DNA of 64,000 nt from Streptomyces eurythermus (GTDB taxonomy: Bacteria > Actinomycetota > Actinomycetes > Streptomycetales > Streptomycetaceae): positions 565,121 through 629,120 of the forward strand of contig NZ_BMSK01000001.1 in the NCBI RefSeq assembly GCF_014649115.1, in the 5' to 3' direction. The first letter of the stretch is position 1, and each line of letters begins with the position of its first letter. This document shows, one piece after another, positions 8,264 to 18,600 of this stretch. Position numbers and translations under genes: made by a program. Under the pieces are notes generated by a model. It searched no databases. It worked only from the letters and a program-made list of their open reading frames with translations, and was not told the origin of the DNA.

Positions 8264-11164
8264 TCAGAGCGCTCCCTTGCGGGTGAGATGGTTGAAGGCC
8301 AGCCAGCCCGGCAGCACCGGCAGCCACAGGGTCAGCAGCCGGAACAGCAGGACGGCCGGGGCGGCGACCTCCTTGGGCAGGCCCACGGCGATCAGACCGA
8401 CCGTCAGGGTCGCCTCGACCGCGCCGACGCCACCGGGGGTGGGCGCCGCGGAACCGAGCGCGTTGCCGGCGAGGAAGACCACGGCGACGCTGGCGATGCT
8501 CAGCGACACCGAGCCGTCGCCGAAGGCCCGGATGGAGGCGTCCAGGCACATCACGAAGCAGGCGGTCAGCAGCAGCATGCCGCCGATGCCGGTGATGAGC
8601 TTCTGGGGCCGCTGGAGCACGTCGAGCATGCGCGGGACGACACCGGCGAACAGCGACCTCACGCGCGTGACGACGAATTTCCGCAGGAACGGCACCGACG
8701 TGACCACGAGGACCAGCACGGCCACGGTCAGCAGACCCGCGATGACCGTACGGGACGGCGACAGCGACGGCGTCTTCTCGGTACCGGTCAGATAGCCGAA
8801 GGACAGCAGCATCAGGATGTGGCAGCCGAGCCCGAACAGCTGCGAGGCACCGACACTCGCCACCGCGAGCCCAGGGCGCACGCCCGCGCGCTGGAGGAAC
8901 CGCGTGTTGAGGGCCACCCCGCCGACCGCGGCCGGTGCCACGATCTTCACGAACGATCCGGCGACCTGCGCCGCCACGGTCCGCGGGAACGGCACCCGCT
9001 CCGGTACGAACCCCAGCAGCGCCATCGCCGCGGCGACGTAACTGAGCGCGGAGAACAGCACCGCGGCGGCCACCCAGCCCCACTGGGCCTGGGCGAACAG
9101 CGTGCCGAACTCGATGTGGGTCAGCTGCGTCAGCAGGTAGTACGCGCCGATCGCGCCGGCGATGAAGCTGATCAGCGTGCGCGGCCGGATCCGCTCCAGG
9201 CGGGCCGGTTCCACCGGTGCCTGCGGTCTGATCCGCAGCACCTGGTGCCGGATCTGGGTGAGCAGGTCCTCCTCGCGGGCTTCCTCCAGGGCCTCGTCGA
9301 TGGCGCGCTTCTCCGCGCGCTGCTCGGCGCGTACGGCTTTCTTGTCGGGCTTTCCGGCGGCTGCCCCGGCGGTCCCGGGCGCCTCTTCCGGACGGGCCAG
9401 CTTGGCCTGGCGGGAGGCTTCGAGCACCGCCTCGCGCTCGCGCTGGGCCCGTTCCCGGGCCAGCCGGCGCAGCGTCGCGCGCGTGGAGCGCGTCAGCGCG
9501 ATCGGCTGGAGCATCGGCAGGCAGTCGGCGACCGCGTCCGGCCCGAGCACGCCGACCGCCGAGGCCACGGCGCGCTCGGCGCCGACCCGCAGGCCGAGCG
9601 TGGTGACCAGCTGGGCGACGTCCATGCGGAGCAGCAGTTCCCCGGCCGCGATCTCGCCGCCGCGCAGATCGGTGAGGATCACCCTGCCGGAACGATCCAC
9701 CAGAATCGCGTCACCGGCCAGCCTGCGGTGCGCGATGCGCCGGGACTGCAGCGCCCGCACCTGGTGCCAGGTGTTGCGCAGCAGCTCGTCGGTGATCTCG
9801 TCGTCGGCCAGCGTGTCCAGGGTGCGGCCCCCGGTGTGCTCGTAGACGAGCATCACCGCGTCGGGGCCGAGTTCGGAGGTGGCGATCAGCTTCGGCGCGT
9901 TGGCGCCGGCCGCGATCGCGGCGTACGCCAGCAGCGCCTCCTGCTCCAGCGCCTGGCGCAGCGACTGGAGGCTGGAGCGGGTCGCGAAGCCGCGCAGGGT
10001 CAGGTTGCGCCAGGCGCGGTAGAAGAATCCCTGTGCCTGCTGTTCCCGGTCGACGACCGTGACGTCCAGCGGCGGGCCGTCCTCCAGGGTGACGAAATAG
10101 CGCCGGCCCCGGTCGCCGCTCTCGGACTCCGAGGTGTCCTCCCGGGAGGCGCTGACGGGGTGGAAGCCGACGTGCCTGAGGCCCGCCATCAGGGTCTGGC
10201 CGGTGGGGCGGACGTTGGGGGAGCCGACCGCGTAGAGCGTGCCGTAGGCGACGGACCAGCCGATCAGCACGGTGAGGATGATCGAGAAGGGGGTCGTGTA
10301 GCCCGTGACCAGCATCGAGAACGCGTCGAGCAGCAGCACGATCCACAGCACCGCGCGCCATCTGGGCCTGCGGGACATGCCGACGGCCGACATATAGGCG
10401 ATCACGGGCGCCAGATAGCCGTGCACCGGGTCGGTCAGGGCGTGGATGTCGCCCGGCGAGGGCTGGGTGAGCGCCTCCTGGATCGAGTCCGGGGCGGCCC
10501 GGGCGACCCACAGATCGGTGGCGAGTGTCACTCCGTGGGCCAGGACGGCGGCCAGGACGCCGTCGGCGATGCGCAGCCCGTCCCGTTTGATCAGCCGTTC
10601 GATGGCGAAGGCGACGGGTACCAGCAGGATCGCGATGCTGGACGCCAGCCCCGCGATCTTGATCAGCAGGTCCGGGGCCTGCCCGGTGCCCTTGTTGATG
10701 TCCTGTTCGAAGCCCGAGGTGGTGCCGTGCGCGAACGCGGCGATCGCGAGGAGCACCACGATGGCCAGGACGCCCACCAGGAGCCGCATGAGGTCGGAGG
10801 GGCGGTGCACGCGCGCGGGGAGCAGCGGTTCGTCGACCGCCACCCGCTCGGCGTGCGGGTCGTCGTCATCGCGGGTGCTGTCGTCATCGTCGGCCTGGGG
10901 CGGGCGCTCGTCCTCATGCCCGCCGTCGTTCTCGGGCGGAGGTGTGTCCTTGGCCGCGCTGTCGTCCTCACGCGCGCCGTCGTCCCCGGACGGACCGGTG
11001 TTCTCGGCCGCGCTGTCGCCCTCACGTGCGGCGTCGTTCTCGGGCGGACCGGTGTCCTCGCGCCGCGCGCCGGCGCCGGTCTCGCCCGTGCGGGAGGCGT
11101 CCGGGTGCGCGGAGGCGTCAGGGGTCCCCGCCGCTCTGTCGGGGTGCGCGCCCTGCTCGTTCAT
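8264..11164 (-). CDS. Large membrane protein: degenerate kinase fused to flippase-like (UPF0104/MprF-type) domain
   Basis: The 966-aa product starts with a very acidic, low-complexity cytoplasmic tail (about 1-115). Several membrane helices follow (about 120-330). Next is a soluble region resembling an ABC1/RIO-type kinase fold: IATSELGPDAVMLVYEH, then HRRLAGDAILVDR and LTDLRGGEIA. These stand where HRDLxxxN and DFG would be, but key residues are changed. The C-terminal third has about seven helices typical of lysylphosphatidylglycerol-synthase-type/UPF0104 flippase domains, with a conserved PTPGGVGAVEA loop. The ATG at 11164 follows AAGAAGAGA. Likely role: lipid or lipid-linked substrate translocation controlled by the soluble domain. 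That role is inference; substrate unknown. Confidence 0.85.
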   Translation of the reverse strand: MNEQGAHPDRAAGTPDASAHPDASRTGETGAGARREDTGPPENDAAREGDSAAENTGPSGDDGAREDDSAAKDTPPPENDGGHEDERPPQADDDDSTRDDDDPHAERVAVDEPLLPARVHRPSDLMRLLVGVLAIVVLLAIAAFAHGTTSGFEQDINKGTGQAPDLLIKIAGLASSIAILLVPVAFAIERLIKRDGLRIADGVLAAVLAHGVTLATDLWVARAAPDSIQEALTQPSPGDIHALTDPVHGYLAPVIAYMSAVGMSRRPRWRAVLWIVLLLDAFSMLVTGYTTPFSIILTVLIGWSVAYGTLYAVGSPNVRPTGQTLMAGLRHVGFHPVSASREDTSESESGDRGRRYFVTLEDGPPLDVTVVDREQQAQGFFYRAWRNLTLRGFATRSSLQSLRQALEQEALLAYAAIAAGANAPKLIATSELGPDAVMLVYEHTGGRTLDTLADDEITDELLRNTWHQVRALQSRRIAHRRLAGDAILVDRSGRVILTDLRGGEIAAGELLLRMDVAQLVTTLGLRVGAERAVASAVGVLGPDAVADCLPMLQPIALTRSTRATLRRLARERAQREREAVLEASRQAKLARPEEAPGTAGAAAGKPDKKAVRAEQRAEKRAIDEALEEAREEDLLTQIRHQVLRIRPQAPVEPARLERIRPRTLISFIAGAIGAYYLLTQLTHIEFGTLFAQAQWGWVAAAVLFSALSYVAAAMALLGFVPERVPFPRTVAAQVAGSFVKIVAPAAVGGVALNTRFLQRAGVRPGLAVASVGASQLFGLGCHILMLLSFGYLTGTEKTPSLSPSRTVIAGLLTVAVLVLVVTSVPFLRKFVVTRVRSLFAGVVPRMLDVLQRPQKLITGIGGMLLLTACFVMCLDASIRAFGDGSVSLSIASVAVVFLAGNALGSAAPTPGGVGAVEATLTVGLIAVGLPKEVAAPAVLLFRLLTLWLPVLPGWLAFNHLTRKGAL

Positions 11165-11350
11165 GGTCTCTTCTTGGTCTCGTATCACCAGTCACCGCCC
11201 GCACGATGGTGGCATGCCCCACCGACACACCGGGGCATCAGGGTGCGGATGCGCGGGCGCACAGTCTGCCCGAAGCGCCGCCCCGGGGCGAGGGCGCCGT
11301 TCGCTCCGCACCCCGCCGGGACGCCGGAGCGGTGCGGCAGGATGGGGTGG

Positions 11351-11737
11351 ATGAGCGAGCAGAGCCCTCCCGAAGAGGCCCGCGCCGGGCACCCGGACGC
11401 GCTGCCGGAGTACGCCGAGCGGGTCCTGGAGGTCGCCGAGCGGATCCCGCCGGGCCGCGTCATGACCTACGGCGACGTCGCCGAGTGGCTGGAGGAGGGC
11501 GGCCCACGCCAGGTCGGCCGGGTGATGGCCCTCTACGGGGGCGCCGTTCCGTGGTGGCGGGTCGTACGCGCCGACGGCGTGCTGCTGCCCGGACACGAGC
11601 TGCGCGCGCTGGCGCACTACCGCGCGGAAGGCACCCCGCTGAAGCAGGCGGGCAGGACCACACAGGGTCATCTGCCGCGGCTCGACATGCGACGGGCCCG
11701 CTGGGACGGCGGTGCGGACGCGGAGGGTCACACCTGA
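11351..11737 (+). CDS. Alkyltransferase-like (Atl1-type) DNA-repair protein
   Basis: The 128-aa protein has the C-terminal DNA-binding fold of O6-alkylguanine alkyltransferases: PPGRVMTYGDVAEWL (helix-turn-helix entry) and RQVGRVMALYGG. The catalytic PCHRV motif of true MGMT enzymes is replaced by PWWRVV, the hallmark of alkyltransferase-like proteins. These recognise bulky O6-alkylguanine and hand it to nucleotide excision repair instead of transferring the alkyl group. CAGGAT ends 7 nt before the ATG, consistent with a leaderless start. It stands next to adnAB, a DNA break-resection pair. An in-frame ATG 9 nt upstream is possible. Confidence 0.9.
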   Translation: MSEQSPPEEARAGHPDALPEYAERVLEVAERIPPGRVMTYGDVAEWLEEGGPRQVGRVMALYGGAVPWWRVVRADGVLLPGHELRALAHYRAEGTPLKQAGRTTQGHLPRLDMRRARWDGGADAEGHT

Positions 11738-12057
11738 CAGCTTCCGCCATCGGATGCCGCCAGGGCAGACCCGTGGCCCGTTCGGGTGACATCGGGGACG
11801 TCCGTGGCATGCCGTACGTTCGTGAGGGGTGGGATACGCGTGGCCCGAGCCTCCTGCGGGACGACCCGAGCGTCCGGCGGGACGACTCGAGCACCCGGCC
11901 GGATGCCCCGAGCGCCCTACGGGACGGATCGGAAGCTCTGCTTCCGCCCGGAGCGGCGGCGTAGCGTCGGCGGCACGTGTCCCCCTCACCCCGCGGTCAC
12001 CGCCTCGCGCGCGTGACCGCCCGCCCGCCAGCACAACCACCAGGACCGGCCGATCAC
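11738..12057. other. 320-bp gap before adnA holding a degenerate 21-bp repeat
   Basis: No convincing gene fills this gap. About four degenerate 21-bp units lie at 11856-11939 (GCGGGACGACCCGAGC-type). In the frame of a possible 51-codon ORF (11809-11964) they read as heptads LRDDPSV, RRDDSST, RPDAPSA, LRDGSEA. That ORF has no ribosome site and I do not call it. No clear promoter for adnA could be picked out. Confidence 0.45.
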
Positions 12058-15000
12058 GTGAGCTCCTCTTCGTCCACCAGGCGCCTGTCGCACCCCTCGG
12101 CGCGACAGGGGAGGCGTGGCGCCTACCGACTGGTCCGTACCCCGCCGCCCGTCGCGGATCCCCCTCGTCTGGACGCGGCGCAGCGCGCCGTGGTTGACCA
12201 CCGCGGCGGCCCGCTGCTCGTCCTGGCCGGCCCCGGCACCGGCAAGACCACCACCCTCGTGGAGTCCGTGGCCGCCCGGATCGCCCGGGGCGGCGACCCC
12301 GCGCGGATCCTGGTGCTCACGTTCAGCCGCAAGGCGGCCGTCGACCTGCGCGACCGCATGGCCCTGCGCATGGGCGCCGCCCGCGCGCCCAGGGCGACCA
12401 CGTTCCACTCCTACTGCTACGCCCTGGTCCGCGCCCACCAGGACAGCGACCGGTTCACCACGCCGCTGCGGCTGCTGTCCGGCCCCGAGCAGGACGTCAC
12501 CGTCCGCGAGCTGCTCGCCGGCCAGCCGGAGCTGGAACGGCTCGGCCTGACCCATGTGCGCTGGCCGGACGAACTGCGCGCCTGCCTGACCACCCGGGGC
12601 TTCGCCGACGAGGTCCGCGCCGTCCTCGCCCGCACCCGCGAGCTGGGTCTCGGCCCGCAGGCCCTGGACGCCTTCGCGGGCCGCATCGGCCGCCCCGACT
12701 GGCGGGCCGCCGCCGCGTTCCTCGCCGAGTACCTCGACACCCTCGACCTCCAGGGCGTGATCGACTACGCGGAACTGGTCCACCGCGCGGTCCTGCTCGC
12801 CCGGCACCCGGAGACCGCCGCCCGGCTCGCGGCCCAGTACGACGCCGTGTACGTCGACGAGTACCAGGACACCGACCCCGCCCAGGTCCGGCTCCTGCAC
12901 GCCCTGGCCGGCCAGGGGCGCACCCTGGTCGCGTTCGGCGACCCCGACCAGTCGATCTACGCCTTCCGGGGCGCCGACGTGAACGGCATCCTCGATTTCC
13001 CGGCCGCCTTCCCGCGCGCGGACGGCCGTCCCGCCTCCGTCGAGGTACTGCGCACCGCCCGCCGCTCCGGTGCCGCCCTGCTGGCCGCGACCCGCCTGAT
13101 CACCCGGCGCATGCCGCTGACCCGGCTGCCCGCGGACAAGGTCCGCGCCCACCGTGACCCGGCCCCCGTACGGGAGGGTGGCCGGGTCGAGGTCCACACG
13201 TACCCGACGGCCGGCGCCGAACTGGACAACATCGCCGACATCCTGCGCCGCGCGCATCTGGAGGACGGCGTCCCCTGGAGCGACATGGCCGTCCTGGTGC
13301 GTGCCGGTTCCCGCACCCTGCCGAGCCTCCGCCGCGCCCTCACCGCGGCCGGTGTCCCCGTGGACATCGACGGTGACGATCTGCCGCTGCGGCACGAGCC
13401 GGCGGTGGCACCGCTGCTCGCGGCCCTGCGCGCGGTCGCCACGGCGGAGGCGCGGCAGCGGACGGAGCGGCCGGCCGGTGGCTCGGAGACGGGCGGGCGC
13501 ACCGGGGCGGACGAGGGTACGGACGAGAGCGCGTCATCCGGCCAGGGAACCGCGCGTACGGACGAGAGCGCGTCATCCGCCCGGCAAACCACGCGTACGG
13601 CGGAGAGCGCGTCGTCCACCGAGGAGGCCGGACGCACCGGCGAGCAGAGCACCGACGCCGCCGTACCGGCCCCGGACACCCCCTGGCTCGACACCGAGAC
13701 CGCCCTCACCCTGCTCACCTCCCCGCTCGGCGGCATGGACGCGGCCGATCTGCGCCGCCTCGGCCGGGCCCTGCGCGAGGAGGAGCGCGCCGCCGGGAAC
13801 CCGCTGCCGCCGCCCTCCGACGAGCTGCTCACGCGGGCGCTCGCCGAGCCAGAGCGCCTGACCGTGCACGACCCGGCGTACGCGCGCGGGGCGCAGCGCC
13901 TCGGCGCGCTGCTGCGCAAGGCCCGGGAGCGCCTCGCGGGCGGCGGCACCGCCGAGGAGGCGCTGTGGGACCTGTGGGAGGGCACACCGTGGCCCGGGCG
14001 CCTGGAACGGGCCGCCCGGCGTGGCGGCGCGGCCGGCCGGAACGCCGACCGGGACCTGGACGCCGTGTGCGCGCTGTTCGCCACCGCCGCGCGCGCGGAG
14101 GAGCGCACCGGCGGCCGGGGCGCCCTGAACTTCCTGGCGGAGATCGAGGCCGAGGACATCGCCGCCGACACGCTCACGCGCCGCGCGCTACGCCCCGACG
14201 CGGTCCGTGTGATGACCGCGCACCGCTCCAAGGGCCTGGAGTGGCGGCTGGTCGTCGTCGCCGGCGTCCAGGAGGGCCTGTGGCCCGACCTGCGGCGTCG
14301 CGGCTCGCTGCTGGAAGCCGACCGCATCGGCCGCGACGGCCTCGCCGAGCCGCTGCCCCCGGGCGCGCTGCTCGCCGAGGAACGCCGGTTGTTCTACGTC
14401 GCCGCCACGCGCGCGCGTGACCGACTCGTCGTCACCGCCGTGAAGGCCCCGGCCGACGACGGCGACCAGCCGTCCCGGTTCCTGACCGAGCTGGGCGTCG
14501 AGCCCAAGGACGTCACCGCGCGCCCCCGCCGCCCGCTGTCCGTCGCAGCGCTCGTCGCCGAGCTGCGCGCCACCACGGTCGACCCGCGCGTGTCCGCCGC
14601 GCTGCGCGAGGCCGCCGCCCGCCGCCTGGCCCGGCTCGCCGCGCTCGCCGACGAGGACGGCCGCCCGCTGGTGCCGTCCGCGCACCCCTACCGCTGGTGG
14701 GGCATGTACGAGCCGACCGAGAGCAAGGTGCCGCTGCGCCACCGGGACCAGCCCGTGGTGCTCTCCGGCAGCGCCCTCGACCAGCTCGCCAACACCTGCG
14801 CGCTCCAGTGGTTCCTGGGCCGCGAGGTGAAGGCCGACGCGCCCGCCACCACCGCGCAGGGCTTCGGCAACGTCATGCACGTCCTCGCCGACGAGGTCGC
14901 CTCCGGCCGTACCCCCGCCGACCTCGACGTCCTCATGGAGCGCCTGGACTCGGTGTGGAACGCGCTCGCCTTCGACGCGCCCTGGAAATCGCGGCAGGAG

Positions 15001-15555
15001 AAGGAGAACGCGCGCGTGGCGCTCGAACGCTTCCTGAACTGGCATGTGCTGGACCGGGCCGGCCGTACCCCGGTGGCCAGCGAGCAGGACTTCGACGTCA
15101 CCCTCGAAGCGGGCGACTACCAGGTCCGCATCCGCGGCCAGATGGACCGCGTGGAGAAGGACGCCGCGGGCCGGGCCTACGTCGTCGACTTCAAGACCGG
15201 CAAGCAGGCGCCCACCGCGCGTGAGGTGGAGCGCCACCCCCAGCTCGCCGTCTACCAGCTCGCCATCCGGGAAGGCGCCGTCGACACCGCCTTCGACGGC
15301 GCCCGCCCCGAACCGGGCGGTGCCGAACTGGTCCACCTCCGCCAGGGCGCCGCCAAGCGCGACGGGGGCGACAGCCTGCCCAAGGTCCAGACGCAGGAGC
15401 CGACGGCGCAGGAGTGGGTCGGCGAGCTGCTGGCCACGGCCGCCGGCAAGGTCCTCGACGAGCGGTTCACACCCAGCGCCGGCCAGCACTGCGCACACTG
15501 CGCCTTCCGCGCCTCGTGCAGCGCGCGTCCGGAGGGCCGGCACGTCGTGGAGTGA
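12058..15555 (+). CDS. adnA: AdnA-type helicase-nuclease (UvrD-like with Fe-S PD-(D/E)XK nuclease)
   Basis: This 1165-aa protein is one half of the actinobacterial AdnAB double-strand-break resection machine. The UvrD-like motor has Walker A GPGTGKT (about 58-64), YVDEYQDTD and GDPDQSIYAFRG, plus late helicase motifs ending VAATRARDRL. The C-terminal nuclease domain has QMDRVEK...VVDFKTGK. It also has the Fe-S cysteines: one in NTCALQWFL and three in HCAHCAFRASC at the extreme C terminus. Between helicase halves is a species-variable insert containing three 13-aa repeats (488-526). The GTG at 12058 gives the conserved-looking start SSSSSTRRLSHP; the frame is open further upstream to 11977. 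adnB follows 112 bp downstream with its own damage-type promoter. Confidence 0.93.
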   Translation: MSSSSSTRRLSHPSARQGRRGAYRLVRTPPPVADPPRLDAAQRAVVDHRGGPLLVLAGPGTGKTTTLVESVAARIARGGDPARILVLTFSRKAAVDLRDRMALRMGAARAPRATTFHSYCYALVRAHQDSDRFTTPLRLLSGPEQDVTVRELLAGQPELERLGLTHVRWPDELRACLTTRGFADEVRAVLARTRELGLGPQALDAFAGRIGRPDWRAAAAFLAEYLDTLDLQGVIDYAELVHRAVLLARHPETAARLAAQYDAVYVDEYQDTDPAQVRLLHALAGQGRTLVAFGDPDQSIYAFRGADVNGILDFPAAFPRADGRPASVEVLRTARRSGAALLAATRLITRRMPLTRLPADKVRAHRDPAPVREGGRVEVHTYPTAGAELDNIADILRRAHLEDGVPWSDMAVLVRAGSRTLPSLRRALTAAGVPVDIDGDDLPLRHEPAVAPLLAALRAVATAEARQRTERPAGGSETGGRTGADEGTDESASSGQGTARTDESASSARQTTRTAESASSTEEAGRTGEQSTDAAVPAPDTPWLDTETALTLLTSPLGGMDAADLRRLGRALREEERAAGNPLPPPSDELLTRALAEPERLTVHDPAYARGAQRLGALLRKARERLAGGGTAEEALWDLWEGTPWPGRLERAARRGGAAGRNADRDLDAVCALFATAARAEERTGGRGALNFLAEIEAEDIAADTLTRRALRPDAVRVMTAHRSKGLEWRLVVVAGVQEGLWPDLRRRGSLLEADRIGRDGLAEPLPPGALLAEERRLFYVAATRARDRLVVTAVKAPADDGDQPSRFLTELGVEPKDVTARPRRPLSVAALVAELRATTVDPRVSAALREAAARRLARLAALADEDGRPLVPSAHPYRWWGMYEPTESKVPLRHRDQPVVLSGSALDQLANTCALQWFLGREVKADAPATTAQGFGNVMHVLADEVASGRTPADLDVLMERLDSVWNALAFDAPWKSRQEKENARVALERFLNWHVLDRAGRTPVASEQDFDVTLEAGDYQVRIRGQMDRVEKDAAGRAYVVDFKTGKQAPTAREVERHPQLAVYQLAIREGAVDTAFDGARPEPGGAELVHLRQGAAKRDGGDSLPKVQTQEPTAQEWVGELLATAAGKVLDERFTPSAGQHCAHCAFRASCSARPEGRHVVE
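13519..13635 (+). repeat. Three tandem 39-bp repeats inside adnA
   Basis: Units begin at 13519, 13558 and 13597. They encode TDESASSGQGTAR, TDESASSARQTTR and TAESASSTEEAGR, a 13-residue period. The first two copies share a 22-bp identical core beginning ACGGACGAGAGC, so the expansion is recent. The repeat lies in a linker, not in a catalytic block. Confidence 0.9.
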
Positions 15556-15636
15556 TCCCCCGCGGCAGGCGTGACGTACCCCACCACCCGCGCTGACCTG
15601 CGTTTCTTCCATCCCGGGCGACCGATCCGTGCCCGA

Positions 15637-15659
15637 TTGTCAGTCCCCGCCGCTAGCCT
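15637..15659 (+). promoter_or_regulatory. RecA-independent DNA-damage promoter (PafBC-type) for adnB
   Basis: TTGTCAGTC (15637-15645), 8 bases, TAGCCT (15654-15659) matches the known actinobacterial motif TTGTCRGTG-N8-TAnnnT at all but the ninth base. The start codon of adnB lies 8 nt after the -10, so the transcript is probably leaderless. A double-strand-break repair gene is a sensible target. Confidence 0.82.
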
Positions 15660-15667
15660 CTTTCGAC

Positions 15668-18600
15668 ATGTCCGCCCCTCTCACCGACCCCGAGCAGCTC
15701 AAGGAGCTCCTCGGCATCCCGTTCACCCCGGAGCAGACGGCCTGCATCACCGCGCCGCCCGCCCCGCAGGTGATCGTGGCCGGCGCCGGGTCGGGCAAGA
15801 CCACCGTGATGGCGGCCCGCGTGGTCTGGCTGGTCGGCACCGGCCAGGTCGCCCCCGAGCAGGTCCTCGGCCTGACCTTCACCAACAAGGCCGCCGGCGA
15901 GCTGGCCGAGCGCGTCCGCAAGGCGCTGGTCAAGGCCGGGGTCACCGACGCCGACTCCGTCGACCCCGACAATCCGCCGGGCGAGCCGGTCATCTCGACG
16001 TACCACGCCTTCGCCGGCCGGCTGCTCACCGACCACGGCCTGCGCATCGGCCTGGAGCCCAGCTCCCGGCTGCTCGCCGACGCCACCCGCTACCAGCTCG
16101 CCGCGCGCGTCCTGCGCGAGGCCCCGGGACCCTACCCGGCGCTGACCCGCTCCTTCGCCGACCTGGTCAGCGACCTGCTCGCCCTCGACTCCGAACTCGC
16201 CGAACACCTCGTCGACCCCGAGGAACTGCGCGCCTGGGACGCCGGTCTGCTGCGCACCCTGGAGGGGGCCAAGCTCACCAACGCCGACCTGCGCAAGGTC
16301 CCCGAGACGGCCGCCGCCCGCCGGGAACTCGCCGACCTCGTCCAGCGCTACCGAGCCGAGAAGCGACGGCGGGACCTGCTCGACTTCGGCGACCAGATCG
16401 CCCTGTCGGCCCGCCTCGCCGGCATCCCCGAGGTGGGCCGCCTGCTGCGCGAGGAGTTCCGCGTGGTCCTCCTGGACGAGTACCAGGACACCTCCGTCGC
16501 CCAGCGCGTCCTGCTGGCCGGCCTGTTCGGCGGCGGCACCGGCCACCCGGTGACCGCCGTCGGCGACCCCTGCCAGGCCATCTACGGCTGGCGCGGCGCC
16601 TCCGTCGCCAACCTGGACGACTTCCCCGACCACTTCCCGGGCGCCGACGGCCGCCCGGCCGCCCGGCAGGCACTCAGCGAGAACCGCCGCAGCGGCGGAC
16701 GCCTGCTCGACCTCGCCAACGGCCTCGCCGCGCCCCTGCGCGCCATGCACGCGGGCGTGGAGGCCCTGCGCCCGGCGCCCGGCGCCGAGTACGACGGCAC
16801 GGTCCGCTGCGCCCTGCTGCCCACCCACGCCGAGGAGATCGACTGGATCGCTGACTCCCTCGCCCACCTGGTGCGCACCGGCACGCCACCCGGCGAGATC
16901 GCCGTCCTGTGCCGGACGGCGACCGACTTCGCCGAGATCCAGGGCGCCCTGGTCGCCCGGGACATCCCCGTCGAGGTGGTCGGCCTGTCCGGGCTGCTGC
17001 ACCTGCCCGAGATCGCCGACCTCGTCGCCGTCTGCGAGGTCCTCCAGGACCCCGGTGCCAACGCCGCCCTGGTGCGCCTGCTGACCGGACCGCGCTGGCG
17101 CATCGGCCCCCGTGACCTCGCCCTGCTGGGCCGCCGGGCCCGCCTGCTGGTCGCCCACGCGCGCGTGGACGCCGCCGACGACCCCGACCGCCGGCTCGCG
17201 GCGGCCGTCGAGGGCGTCGACCCGGCCGAGGTGATATCGCTCGCCGACGCCCTGGACACCTTCCTGGAAACGCCGGCCGAGGGTTACGGGGACGACGACG
17301 GGCTGCCGTTCTCGGCGGACGCGCGCGTGCGCTTCGCCCATCTCGCCGCCGAGCTGCGCGACCTGCGCCGCTCGCTGTCCGACCCGCTGATGGACGTCCT
17401 GCACCGCGTCCTCGCCGTCACCGGCCTCGAAGTGGAGCTGTCGGCGTCACCGCACGCACTGGCCGCCCGGCGCCGCGAGACCCTGTCCAACTTCCTGGAC
17501 ATCGCCGCGTCCTTCGCCGCGAGCGACGGCGAGGCCACCTTGCTGGCCTTCCTCGGCTTCCTGCGCACCGCCGCCCAGTACGAGAAGGGACTCGACAACG
17601 CGCTGCCCGGCGGCGAGAACACCGTCAAGGTACTCACCGCGCACAAGTCCAAGGGCCTGGAGTGGGACGTCGTGGCCGTCCCCGGGCTGGTCACCGGCAC
17701 CTTCCCCAGCGCCCAGGGCCGCGAGAAGTGGACCGCCCAGGCCAAGGTGCTGCCGCACGCCCTGCGCGGCGACACCGACACCCTGCCCGACGTCGACAGC
17801 TGGGACGCGCGCGGCATGAAGTCCTTCCACGAGGCCATGAAGGACCACCAGCACACCGAGGAACTGCGCCTCGGCTACGTCACCTTCACCCGCCCCCGCT
17901 CGCTGCTGCTCGGCTCCGGGCACTGGTGGGGGCCCAGCCAGAAGAAGAAGCGCGGCCCCTCCGACTTCCTGAAGGCCCTGTACGACCACTGCGCCGCCGG
18001 GTACGGCGAGATCGAGGCGTGGGCGGAGGAGCCCGCCGAGGACGCGGAGAACCCGGCCCTGCACACGGCCGGCGCCGACCAGGTGTGGCCGCTCCCGCTG
18101 GACGCCGGCGCGCTGGCCCGCCGCCGCGCCGCCGCCCGGACGGTCCTCGCCCATCTGGACGCCCTCGCCGCGAGCCCCGAGGGCCCCGGCCCGGCCCTGC
18201 ACGACCCCGCCGGCGACGAACACCCGGACTGGCCCGCACCACCGGACGACGCCCCGGACGACGCCCCGGACGACGCCCCGTACGACGACCTGTACGGCGA
18301 GGAGCCGTACGACGCCCCGTACGACGAAGAGCCGTACGAAGAGCCCTACGGCGACCCGTACGACGGCGACCCGTACGAGGACGCCCCCCACGAGGACGGC
18401 CTGCCGCCCTACGGCCACGAGCCCGGCGGCGACGAGGAGCCCTACGGCCCGGAACCCGACGGCCGGACGCACGAGGCACTCCCGGCCGGCCCTACCGGTC
18501 TGGTCCCGCACCAGGCGTCCGCCCCACCGGACGGCCCCCGGACCGCCGCGCCGCGGCCCGGCACCGGCCTCACCCCGGAGGAGGCCCGCACCATCGCCTC

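Noticed and set aside
8288..11340. Long plus-strand open frame opposite the flippase-like gene
   Set aside because: Only its last 128 codons (from 11351) are a real gene, the alkyltransferase-like protein. The rest is Gln/Arg/Gly/His-rich antisense translation without any recognisable domain.
11809..11964. 51-codon ORF with heptad-like RDD repeats upstream of adnA
   Set aside because: No ribosome site, and the repeat pattern is better explained by degenerate 21-bp DNA repeats; reported only as part of the gap.
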